NCBI GenBank assembly: GCA_016721085.1 | Contig: JADKJI010000012.1 | Span: 163,412-227,411 of the forward strand | DNA: 64,000 nucleotides | Reading direction: 5' to 3' | Source: Chitinophagaceae bacterium | Lineage (GTDB): Bacteria > Bacteroidota > Bacteroidia > Chitinophagales > Chitinophagaceae | Shown here: piece after piece, positions 1-7,192 of the stretch | Layout of the letters: the number at the start of each line of letters is the position of its first letter | How positions within the stretch are numbered: the first letter of the stretch is position 1 | Translations under genes and position numbers: made by a program | Notes under the pieces: model-generated | Database searches by the model: none | What the model saw: only the letters and a program-made list of their open reading frames with translations | Told to the model about the DNA's origin: nothing

Positions 1-213
1 GACTGGTACAATGGGGGAATGGGGCTTCCTGCACGTGATTTGGTAAGTAATGCCTGGATTGGATGTTTTTATAATGAAGAACAATCTTTACAGGGATGGG
101 AAGTATTAAATAAACTCATGAAAGATGTTGATTTTGATTGGCCGAAAGGAGCTCCCAACTGGGTCTACCGAACTGAACCTGTGCTGGAGCAAATGGCGGG
201 ATTACTGAAATAA
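1..213 (+). CDS. C-terminal end of an unidentified protein (cut by window edge)
   Basis: The frame is open from base 1 and ends at TAA 211-213, giving about 70 residues that begin DWYNGGMGLPARD. An internal ATG at 19 could be taken as a start, but the frame is already open before it and reads well, so this is the tail of a longer gene. The tail is rich in Trp and charged residues, with no membrane segment and no motif I recognise. The family is unknown. Confidence 0.6.
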   Translation, partial: DWYNGGMGLPARDLVSNAWIGCFYNEEQSLQGWEVLNKLMKDVDFDWPKGAPNWVYRTEPVLEQMAGLLK

Positions 214-249
214 ATTAAATGGATATTTTTCGTTTTAATAGTCAAAAGT

Positions 250-400
250 GCATGCGTTTGTTGGTTGTATAAATGGTTGTATGAAGGTTGTGCGTGGGTT
301 GTAATTTGGTTGTAAAATAGTTGTAAAGTGGTTGTGTGAAGGTTGTAAAAGTTGTATAAGGTCTCCAACCTTATAAGGTTGGAGACCTTATACAACCAAG
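250..400. repeat. GGTTGTA word array ending in a 46-bp perfect palindrome
   Basis: A degenerate tandem array of GGTTGTA-like words spaced by 3-8 bases covers about 255-360. It runs into a perfect palindrome at 351-396, with arms GTTGTATAAGGTCTCCAACC and its complement around a central TTATAA. The word of the array (GTTGTA) is also the outer edge of the palindrome. A second copy lies at 670-721. No coding frame was found here. Confidence 0.8.
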
Positions 401-669
401 TAATAATTTGATCTATTCAATTGAAAATTGAGGTATAAGAAAAGCTTTTTTACAACTGTTTTTTTGCACAGATAAAGTAGGTTGTTAACAGTGATGTATT
501 TTATGATTCATTCAATTTCAATCCATTGAAATTGTCTCTGACCCTCCGAGATGTCATCTTGTGTAAAACACAACCTCTGTTTACATCTTTAGTTCTTCAC
601 AATAAGTTTGAACCAACAGTTAAATCAAATTCAATAATTCGGGTTGTAAATACCATTTTTTGATGGTAA

Positions 670-721
670 GAGGTTGTATAAGGTCTCCAACCTTATAAGG
701 TTGGAGACCTTATACAACCTC
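670..721. repeat. 52-bp perfect palindrome, second copy
   Basis: The core is identical to the palindrome at 351-396, but the symmetry is longer here (52 bp). It could form a cruciform or a strong RNA hairpin. Apart from these repeats, the gene-free stretch 214-789 holds only AT-rich sequence with scattered short inverted words; no gene or RNA is evident there. Confidence 0.8.
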
Positions 722-889
722 CTCTATGATTTAAAGAGGGTAATTTTTTATAAGAAACCGGTTTGTAAAGTAGATTTAAAAACTATTTTTCATCTTAGAT
801 AAATGAACCGTCCATATGGAATTGCTTTTGTCTTTTCACCATTGATAATGTATTCATCCATGGGATTCACACAATACGTCTTATCCATA

Positions 890-1270
890 CTAAAAAATAC
901 TATTACACGTCATTGTGTTTTTCGTCTCAGCTATTCCCGATATGCGATACGTCTTATTTATCGCAGGCACCGCTATCTCATAATCATTCCCTTCTATCAT
1001 CGGTATTGAAATAGAATTATATGTTGGTGCTAGCGTATCATTGCTCCTTTTAAAATTCAATAAAGGTTCGTTTATCAGGAGCGTATCCATTAACTGGCTG
1101 AAGGTGCCAGTATTGGCATACCGTCTAAGTATAAGCGTATCTGTTTGGGATTCTGAATAGCCGATAAATGCCGGTAATAAACCTTCGGCAGCGCCACAAG
1201 GACATTTCTTGCAACTGCTAAAAATTGAAATTGCTAAAATGGGAATTATGAATAGCGTTTTACGATTCAT
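890..1270 (-). CDS. Small lipoprotein, unknown function (3' end frame-shifted)
   Basis: The protein starts MNRKTLFIIPILAISIFSSC, a lipoprotein signal peptide with the lipobox cysteine at residue 20, followed by a Cys-rich start to the mature part (CKKCPC). It is therefore likely anchored in the membrane or on the surface. No domain is recognised. The frame stops at 890 just after a run of six T on the coding strand (892-897). With one T fewer, the reading continues cleanly for about 35 codons to a stop at 790, so the real gene is probably 790-1270. It lies 16 bp downstream of rpe on the same strand and may be cotranscribed. Confidence 0.65.
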   Translation of the reverse strand: MNRKTLFIIPILAISIFSSCKKCPCGAAEGLLPAFIGYSESQTDTLILRRYANTGTFSQLMDTLLINEPLLNFKRSNDTLAPTYNSISIPMIEGNDYEIAVPAINKTYRISGIAETKNTMTCNSIF

Positions 1271-1286
1271 TATCCTATAGACGCTC

Positions 1287-1943
1287 TTATCTGGATTTTA
1301 GCTGCTTCAACAATGATATTGTATGAGTCGGATTTGCAGACTTGAATACCGTATTGCCCGCAACTAAGATATGGGCGCCGGCATCAAGTATGGATTGAGC
1401 ATTATCAAGCGTAACTCCACCATCAATCTCGATCTTAACCGGGAGGTTCTTTTCATCAATCATTGATCGCAGGTCTCTTATCTTATTAAGTGTATTGGGG
1501 ATGAAGGATTGTCCGCCGAAGCCGGGATTCACACTCATCAAACAAACCATATCGATATCCGACAATATATCTTTCAATAATTCAACCGGTGTATGTGGGT
1601 TTAATGCCACACCGGCTTTCATGCCGAGCGATTTTATCTGCTGAATATTCCTATGTAAATGATGACAAGCTTCGTAATGTACAGTGAGGATATCCGCCCC
1701 TACTTTCTTGAAAGCTTCCGCATATTTTTCTGGTTCCTCAATCATCAGGTGCACATCACAAACTTTTGTGGTGGCTTTCCGGAAGAACTCGATGATCATA
1801 GGACCGAAACTGATATTAGGAACAAAACGACCATCCATCACATCAAGATGATAGTAGTCTGCCACACTTTCGTTCAGCATCTTACAATCGGCATCAAGGT
1901 TCAGGTAGTTGGCAGACAGGAGAGACGGTGCTATGATCGGCAT
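1287..1943 (-). CDS. rpe: Ribulose-phosphate 3-epimerase
   Basis: Interconverts ribulose-5-phosphate and xylulose-5-phosphate in the cytosolic pentose phosphate pathway. From the ATG at 1943 the protein is about 218 residues, the usual size. Family landmarks in order: IIAPSLLSANYLNL (N-terminal strand), YYHLDVMDGRFVPNISFGP (metal-binding His and Asp), CDVHLMIEEPEKY, MSVNPGFGGQSF (phosphate loop) and EIDGGVTLDNA (catalytic Asp). The frame is open upstream to 1982, but those residues look like readthrough, so MPIIAPSL is taken as the start. The frame of the neighbouring TPR gene overlaps this start by about 50 bp only because of an apparent frame slip; its natural stop is near 2024. Confidence 0.95.
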   Translation of the reverse strand: MPIIAPSLLSANYLNLDADCKMLNESVADYYHLDVMDGRFVPNISFGPMIIEFFRKATTKVCDVHLMIEEPEKYAEAFKKVGADILTVHYEACHHLHRNIQQIKSLGMKAGVALNPHTPVELLKDILSDIDMVCLMSVNPGFGGQSFIPNTLNKIRDLRSMIDEKNLPVKIEIDGGVTLDNAQSILDAGAHILVAGNTVFKSANPTHTISLLKQLKSR

Positions 1944-2346
1944 GGTATAAGTATTTGGTCGTGGACCCGTTAATTGCTGCAAATGTAATGGCAGAAGCAG
2001 GTTTTGGCAAATTCCCTGAAAGCTTATTTTTCACCCAATCTTTCCAGTCCTCTTCAGCCTGGTAAAACGACTTGTCCAGCGAAAGGGCCCTTTCATAGTT
2101 TTCGCGGGCTTGTTCCTTGTCTTTCAGGGCTTCATAACAACGCCCCATCCAGAAATAAGCATCCGGATTTGTATTGGTAACTGTGGCTGCCATTCTGTAG
2201 GCTTCCAACGCTTTATTATATTCTTTCTGGTCGAACCAGATCTGTCCTTTTTCAAGATGGGCATCCAGGAATTTCCAGTCGATTTTTATACAAAGGTCGA
2301 GCAAAGGCATGGCCTTATTATACTGTTTGGTATCTGAATAATACAC
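1894..2346 (-). CDS. TPR lipoprotein, C-terminal part (frame-shifted)
   Basis: Contains at least two tetratricopeptide units (for example AYFWMGRCYEALKDKEQA and NYERALSLDKSF) and continues the protein coded at 2384-3034 in another frame. A single-base change near 2397 joins the two parts (reading DILRRDSTGEVIDAIFLKG across the junction). A second slip near 2049 is likely: with one more base the end reads EEGLERLGEK and stops at 2024, a natural TPR ending that removes the overlap with rpe. The residues coded at 1894-2040 are therefore probably not real. Confidence 0.7.
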   Translation of the reverse strand: MYYSDTKQYNKAMPLLDLCIKIDWKFLDAHLEKGQIWFDQKEYNKALEAYRMAATVTNTNPDAYFWMGRCYEALKDKEQARENYERALSLDKSFYQAEEDWKDWVKNKLSGNLPKPASAITFAAINGSTTKYLYHADHSTVSPVCQLPEP

Positions 2347-2383
2347 TCCTTTGAGGAAGATGGCATCGATTACTTCCCCGGTG

Positions 2384-3034
2384 CTATCTCTTCTCAGGAA
2401 TATCGTCGCATACAGCCAGAAGTTTCGGGTTCTTTTGGTAAGAATACAGGTTGGCTAAAGCCAGGCCTGTATAATTTAATGGCTGAATGCGGTAGGATCT
2501 TTCCAGGGCACTGATGGCCGCAGCAGTATCCTCCAGACGATGAAGCAAAAGCCCTTTTTCATACCAGGCCATAAAATCCAGGGAATCCTGAGCAATCATC
2601 TTCTCATATTCAGCCAATGCCTCTTTGCGTCGCCCCATTCCGGCATACACTTCACTTAACCTGCGACTGAATTCCAAGGTGGCAGGGAATTTGACCTGAC
2701 AGTCCTTTAGGAACAATATGGCATCATCAGCTTTATTGATCAATAACAGGTTGGCGGCATATTCAAGGGCCACCCCTTCACTAGGCTGTAATTGCCAGGC
2801 TTTAAGGTAGTCGGGATTTGCCAACTGATGCTGGTTATTCTGGGATAACAGAAGTCCCCGGGAAAGGTAAAGCTCCACTTTATCTGGGAAGTCCCTGATA
2901 CTATCAGTTAGGGATTTATAAGGCGGTTTGGATAAAATGGCCGAAGAGGAGGGCGTATCGCCCCCGGTACATTGGCTCAACAAAAAAGCGCTTACTATAA
3001 ACAGGAAGCAGGCAAAAAATGGCTTCTTTTCCAT
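2384..3034 (-). CDS. TPR lipoprotein, N-terminal part
   Basis: Begins MEKKPFFACFLFIVSAFLLS followed by QC, a lipoprotein signal peptide with its lipidated Cys at residue 22. The rest is tandem TPR helices (ELYLSRGLLLSQNNQHQLA, AGMGRRKEALAEYEKMIAQ, WYEKGLLLHRLEDTAAAI). TPR proteins serve as protein-binding scaffolds; the partner is unknown. The frame stops after CDDIPEKR, where the conserved reading should pass into the frame at 1894-2346. The whole protein would be about 335 residues. It is divergent from the TolB-like gene at 3155. Confidence 0.8.
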   Translation of the reverse strand: MEKKPFFACFLFIVSAFLLSQCTGGDTPSSSAILSKPPYKSLTDSIRDFPDKVELYLSRGLLLSQNNQHQLANPDYLKAWQLQPSEGVALEYAANLLLINKADDAILFLKDCQVKFPATLEFSRRLSEVYAGMGRRKEALAEYEKMIAQDSLDFMAWYEKGLLLHRLEDTAAAISALERSYRIQPLNYTGLALANLYSYQKNPKLLAVCDDIPEKR

Positions 3035-3105
3035 GGCACAAAACTAACCGATTTTAAATAGGTGGTTATGACAAAATTTTTACAAATAACATTGCCGGTA
3101 AAAAA

Positions 3106-3113
3106 TATCTTTG
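3106..3113 (+). promoter_or_regulatory. -7 promoter box for the TolB-like gene
   Basis: TATCTTTG matches the Bacteroidota -7 consensus TAnnTTTG and lies 42 bp before the ATG at 3155. The -33 side is only a T-rich stretch, so the match is partial. Confidence 0.5.
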
Positions 3114-3154
3114 CACGGCATCAATTTGAGCTTTCTAACTAAAAACGGCACAGT

Positions 3155-3658
3155 ATGAAAAAAAGGATATTGGTTTTGTTAATTCTTCCAGCAATGATTT
3201 TAGGCGCTATGGCTTTTCGTAAAGGATCGGTTTCGGTGACGAGCACAATGGTAGCTCCGGGAGATACTCTCCAGTATCCCGATGAGAAGCATTTTAAGAA
3301 TATCCAGCAATTGACAACAGGGGGCGATAATGCTGAAGCCTATTTTAGTTTCGATGGCAAATACATCATTTTTCAACGCACTAACCCCAAAGAAGGTATC
3401 ATGTGCGACCAGATGTTTGTTGGTAAAGTACCAGCATTTGGAGAGAAGTTTGAGTATAAATTGGTGAGTTCAGGAAAGGGTAGGACAACCTGCGGTTTCT
3501 TTACAAAAGACAATAAGCATATCGTTTATGCTTCAACACACCTGGGTAGCCCAGATTGTCCACCGGTGCCCGACCGAAAAAGTATGGCAATAAGTATATA
3601 TGGCCCTTATATGCCAGCTATGATATATTCATGGCCGACCTTAACGGAAAAATTGTGA
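3155..3658 (+). CDS. TolB-like beta-propeller protein, N-terminal part
   Basis: Starts with a signal peptide (MKKRILVLLILPAMILGAMA), then PD40/TolB-type blades such as NAEAYFSFDGKYIIFQRTNP. It is an exported propeller, probably binding protein or glycan partners in the periplasm. The reading is good up to PPVPDRK at about 3577-3581 and then turns into unrelated sequence. One extra A in the A5 run there would give DRKKYGNKYIWPLYASYDIF and join the frame at 3556-4263, making a 369-residue protein. Confidence 0.8.
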   Translation: MKKRILVLLILPAMILGAMAFRKGSVSVTSTMVAPGDTLQYPDEKHFKNIQQLTTGGDNAEAYFSFDGKYIIFQRTNPKEGIMCDQMFVGKVPAFGEKFEYKLVSSGKGRTTCGFFTKDNKHIVYASTHLGSPDCPPVPDRKSMAISIYGPYMPAMIYSWPTLTEKL

Positions 3659-4263
3659 AGCAGCTTACAAAATCCCCCAAGTATGATGCGGAAGCTACCA
3701 TCTCTCCCGATGGAAAGAAAATGATTTATACAAGTACTAAGGATGGAGATATAGAACTCTACATCATGGATCTCAAAACTGGTAAGGAAAAGAGAATCAC
3801 TAACCACCTCGGTTATGATGGCGGTGCCTGGTTTAGTCCAAACGGTAAAAAGCTGATTTGGAGAGCATCAAGTCCAAAAACACCTGAGGAAATAAAAGAA
3901 TACAAGGAGTTATTAGACCAGGATTTGGTTGCTCCAACTAATATGGAAGTTTGGGTATCTAACGTTGATGGAAGTAATGCCCATCAGGTAACCAGCTACG
4001 GACAAGCCAACTGGGCACCTGCCTATATGCCTGATAATAAAAGGATCATTTTCGCATCAAATCATGAATATAAAAGAGGCTTCCCTTTTAACCTTTATAC
4101 CATCAATGAAGATGGAACCAATCTCACTAAGATCAGCCGCGACAATGGTTTCGACGCCTTCCCTATGTTCAGTTATGATGGAAAGAAATTCCTTTTCTGC
4201 AGTAACCGTAATAATGGAGGAACTAGGGATACGAATGTGTTCTTGGCGGATTGGGTAGAATAA
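3556..4263 (+). CDS. TolB-like beta-propeller protein, C-terminal part
   Basis: Continuation of the gene at 3155. It holds four or more PD40 blades with the typical pattern of DGKKMIYTSTKDGDIELYIM, PNGKKLIWRAS, DNKRIIFASNHE and YDGKKFLFCSNRN. The apparent ATG at 3556 lies upstream of the junction and is not a real start; genuine coding in this frame begins near 3580. The 3' side is followed within 20 bp by TTTGAAAA-word repeats. Confidence 0.8.
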   Translation: MSTGARPKKYGNKYIWPLYASYDIFMADLNGKIVKQLTKSPKYDAEATISPDGKKMIYTSTKDGDIELYIMDLKTGKEKRITNHLGYDGGAWFSPNGKKLIWRASSPKTPEEIKEYKELLDQDLVAPTNMEVWVSNVDGSNAHQVTSYGQANWAPAYMPDNKRIIFASNHEYKRGFPFNLYTINEDGTNLTKISRDNGFDAFPMFSYDGKKFLFCSNRNNGGTRDTNVFLADWVE

Positions 4264-4413
4264 GCTGTTCGCAAATTTGAAAATTTGATAATAAACAGCC
4301 AAATCAACTAACCGCTGCGTCTCTGCGTCTCAGCGGTAAAAATTGGAAATGGAAGTCAGGCGCCTGTAGTATATTGTGCAGGTTCTATTTATTCATCCTA
4401 AAACAACACTGCT

Positions 4414-4851
4414 ATGTATAACGGTCTTTTACATCTACATAATTTCTTGAGATGGGTTATCCTCTTCTTGTTGATTGTTTCTTTATTTCAGGCTTTTAGA
4501 AAGAACAGTGGATTGCAAAAAACAAGTCTTTGGTTATTGATTGTTGCGCATTCAACGCTTTTATTGGGATTGTACCAATGGTTTGCAGGAGATAAAGGAT
4601 TGAAGTTGATTCAGGCTTCTGGTTTCGGTAATGTGATGAAAGATTCTGTATTGCGTTTCTGGGCTGTTGAGCACATGACCGGAATGATAATCGGAATCAT
4701 CCTGATTACTATTGCTCGCGGTAAATCTAAAAGATCGAATTATAGTGCCGCATCCTGGTTATATCTTATAGCCCTTATCATCATATTAGCTTCCGTTCCT
4801 TGGCCGTTTAGAGAGGGGATTGGAAGGCCGTGGTTTCCGGGGATGTCTTAA
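4414..4851 (+). CDS. Four-helix inner-membrane protein, possibly cytochrome b-like
   Basis: 145 residues with about four hydrophobic helices (near 12-27, 38-54, 85-103 and 115-131). Histidines sit at the N terminus (LLHLHNFLRW) and before helix 3 (AVEHMTG), a layout seen in small haem-b membrane proteins that are sometimes annotated cytochrome B in this phylum. The sequence does not prove haem binding. It stands alone between repeat-rich spacers. Confidence 0.55.
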   Translation: MYNGLLHLHNFLRWVILFLLIVSLFQAFRKNSGLQKTSLWLLIVAHSTLLLGLYQWFAGDKGLKLIQASGFGNVMKDSVLRFWAVEHMTGMIIGIILITIARGKSKRSNYSAASWLYLIALIIILASVPWPFREGIGRPWFPGMS

Positions 4852-5077
4852 TAATTTGAAAATTTGAAAATATGGAAATGTGGAAATGAAACAGCCGTGA
4901 TACAAATTAGAAGATGTGGAAATTAGAAAATGTGAAAATTAAACAACTTGCTAATTATTGAGTAAATAGGTCGATTCCCCTGTATTGGCTGTTTAATTTC
5001 CACATTTCCTCATTCTCACACTTTCACATTTTTATCACGGCTGTTCATTTTCAAATTTTCAAATTTTCAAATTTCTC
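4852..5077. repeat. Spacer of TTTGAAAA / TTTTCAAA words in inverted order
   Basis: The spacer between two convergent genes starts with AATTTGAAAATTTGAAAA directly after the stop at 4851. It ends with TTTTCAAATTTTCAAATTT just before the stop of the minus-strand gene at 5078. Inside are GTGGAAAT/ATTTCCAC words, again in opposite orientation on the two sides. The whole could fold into one long imperfect hairpin. Confidence 0.7.
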
Positions 5078-6199
5078 TCAAATCGCTTTCATTTCCGCAA
5101 CAAACCTCTCCATCTCCCCCTTCAACCCAATACTCACCCTTGCCCAATGTCCATCTGGGTATGAATCTGATCGGAGAATAATGTTCTTCTTATACATATC
5201 ATCCGAGAAATCCCCTTTATAACCAGGAAGGTGGAAGAACATGAAATTAGTATAAGAGGGAATCACTTTGTATTTCAATTGGGTCAGTTCCCTGAATGTA
5301 TAATCTCTCGCTACCGCATTCTTTTCCCTGCTGCTTTTTCGGTGCTCCTCATCTTTTAAACTGGCCATAGCAGCTGCAATAGAAAGATTGCTGATAGCAA
5401 ACTGTGTATTCTGGAAGTACTGTTTATCCAGTTTGTCCAGCAGTTTGGCGTCGCCTATTAAGAAACCAACTCTTAATCCAGCCATGCCATGTATCTTGGA
5501 GAATGTTCGGGTTATCAGAACATTTGGATGTTTGTCAATCAATCCGATCATCGATTCATTATCTGGTGGATTCAGGAAATCGATATAAGCCTCATCAATA
5601 AGAACTACTGCTTTTTTAGAAGCTTCAATACAAAAGTTCTTCAAAGAAGAAGGAGAAACTATAGTTGCTGTTGGATTTGCAGGATTACAGATATAAACAA
5701 GGGCTGTTTTATCTGTAACAGATTTAAGCATCAGATCCAACTGATGGACCTTCCCTTCGTTCAATGGAATCTCAATTACTTCAGTGCCTATTTTCTTTGC
5801 TGTGCTGGGAAGAATGCCAAAGGTAGGCGTTGCCGTTACCAGATTGCCATTACTGAAATGACGGGCTAATAATTTCAACCCTTCGCCTGAGCCTGCTGTC
5901 ACTAATACCTGGTCTTCATTAACCTTATAATAATCTGCAATCTCTTTTCTGAAAGACTGCAAGGAGGCTACATTGAATGAATAGCGATTCGATTGGTCAA
6001 TGATATCGATAATGGCTTTACGTGCCATGGGCGATATGCCATACGGATTTTCATTCGCTCCCAGGTTAAGTAATCCTGCCGGTGCTTCAATGTTCCTTGG
6101 TAGATAATCTTCGCCAGCAATAGGTTTTAATGATATACCCAAACTAAAAGCGGCAAGGGCGCTTTGTTTCAGCCAGTCGCGGCGGTGGAGTGGTGGCAT
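5078..6199 (-). CDS. HisC-like PLP aminotransferase with export signal
   Basis: Fold-type I aminotransferase of the histidinol-phosphate family (373 residues from the ATG at 6199). Visible landmarks: LGANENPYG near the N terminus, AGSGEGLKLL, YICNPANPTA, VLIDEAYIDF (PLP-binding Asp and Tyr), RTFSKIHGMAGLRVGFLIG (catalytic Lys in SKIHG), and a C-terminal WARVSIG arginine. The start MPPLHRRDWLKQSALAAFSL looks like a twin-arginine-type export signal, so a periplasmic enzyme is likely rather than a true HisC of histidine synthesis. There are no histidine genes nearby. The longer open frame upstream to 6343 lacks coding character. Confidence 0.8.
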   Translation of the reverse strand: MPPLHRRDWLKQSALAAFSLGISLKPIAGEDYLPRNIEAPAGLLNLGANENPYGISPMARKAIIDIIDQSNRYSFNVASLQSFRKEIADYYKVNEDQVLVTAGSGEGLKLLARHFSNGNLVTATPTFGILPSTAKKIGTEVIEIPLNEGKVHQLDLMLKSVTDKTALVYICNPANPTATIVSPSSLKNFCIEASKKAVVLIDEAYIDFLNPPDNESMIGLIDKHPNVLITRTFSKIHGMAGLRVGFLIGDAKLLDKLDKQYFQNTQFAISNLSIAAAMASLKDEEHRKSSREKNAVARDYTFRELTQLKYKVIPSYTNFMFFHLPGYKGDFSDDMYKKNIILRSDSYPDGHWARVSIGLKGEMERFVAEMKAI

Positions 6200-6264
6200 G
6201 GAAGTGTTTTTTTTGAAGTTACGGTAATTTAAAAGATGGAGAAATGAAAAGGTGAAAAGTATGT

Positions 6265-6349
6265 TGGTATTTGATAAGTGGTAATCGGGGAATAGGTAAG
6301 GTGGCATTTTTTTTATTTTTCTATACCCTCTTAGTGGTATCAAATACCA
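6265..6349. promoter_or_regulatory. Inverted repeat in a divergent promoter region
   Basis: TGGTATTTGATA at 6265-6276 and its exact complement TATCAAATACCA at 6338-6349 lie between the aminotransferase (minus) and a lipoprotein gene (plus). The second copy is itself part of the palindrome TGGTATCAAATACCA (6335-6349). This could be an operator or a hairpin. Confidence 0.35.
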
Positions 6350-6464
6350 TTCAGTAATTCAACTTGACAGGTGAATAAGCGGATTTGATTTAGATAGGTG
6401 TGTGGATTTACATTCGTACAAGAAAGACTTATATCAGTTTTTCTTTAACCATAAACAGACTTCT

Positions 6465-7064
6465 ATGCAAAAAATGTTTTCCATTTCCAGAATGGTAGCT
6501 ATTTCCCTCTTATTCTTATTCATTTCTTGTTCAAAAAAGGGAGACGGAAATGGCACTCCCAATCCCGTGGGCGAAATTTGGCCCCAGGAATGGGTGTTGA
6601 CTATGGATTTTGATGCCACATTTGTTAAATACCTTCAGATTTCCGGTAGACTCATTTATAGATCAAAAGTGGGGATTGATTATAGTTTGAAAAGCCTTTC
6701 TACAGAAAAGGATTGTAAATGGTTGGTGAAGAAGGCTGGCGAAAAGGCTGGCAGAACGATGTATACTTTTCAATTAGCTTCCGATACTGATTATAATTGG
6801 TACGTTGTTACAGGAGGGTCGGTTCTGGGAACTCTTGAGTATCAGTTAAACGTGGATGTTGACGGTAGTACTGTAGGTTCTGAACAAGCAAAATTCTTTA
6901 TAAATAAAGTAGGAGAGAAAAACGGGAAACAACTTATCACTATTGAAAGCGTATTTTATCCCGGGTATTTTCTTATAAATACTGGACACACGCAAGCTGC
7001 AAATGGTGTACTGTTAAGTAAAACTCAGGCCCCAGCTCAATTTTATAAGAACTTTGTTAACTAA
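6465..7064 (+). CDS. Lipoprotein with possible beta-trefoil-like domain
   Basis: From the ATG at 6465 the protein is 199 residues and begins with a signal peptide ending at a lipobox (LLFLFISCSKKG). The mature part has repeated blocks of the type CKWLVKKAGEKAGRTMYTFQ and AKFFINKVGEKNGKQLITIE, each followed by a Tyr/Trp and Gly-rich segment. This recalls ricin-like beta-trefoil lectin repeats, but the match is by appearance only. The upstream in-frame ATG at 6402 would bury the signal peptide and is rejected. Confidence 0.6.
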   Translation: MQKMFSISRMVAISLLFLFISCSKKGDGNGTPNPVGEIWPQEWVLTMDFDATFVKYLQISGRLIYRSKVGIDYSLKSLSTEKDCKWLVKKAGEKAGRTMYTFQLASDTDYNWYVVTGGSVLGTLEYQLNVDVDGSTVGSEQAKFFINKVGEKNGKQLITIESVFYPGYFLINTGHTQAANGVLLSKTQAPAQFYKNFVN

Positions 7065-7192
7065 TGTTTTATTGATTGGTGATTTTTGGCAGGTGTATTG
7101 TTCAATTTAAGGGTAGTATCATCAAATAGTATTAATCCTTTAAAAATTTTATATTGCTTTCTTTATAGGATTAATTATTGAATCTCTTGTAG

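Noticed and set aside
250..400. Possible CRISPR array in the GGTTGTA repeats
   Set aside because: The repeat unit is only about 7 bp, degenerate and with 3-8-base gaps; there are no unique spacers of constant length and no cas genes.
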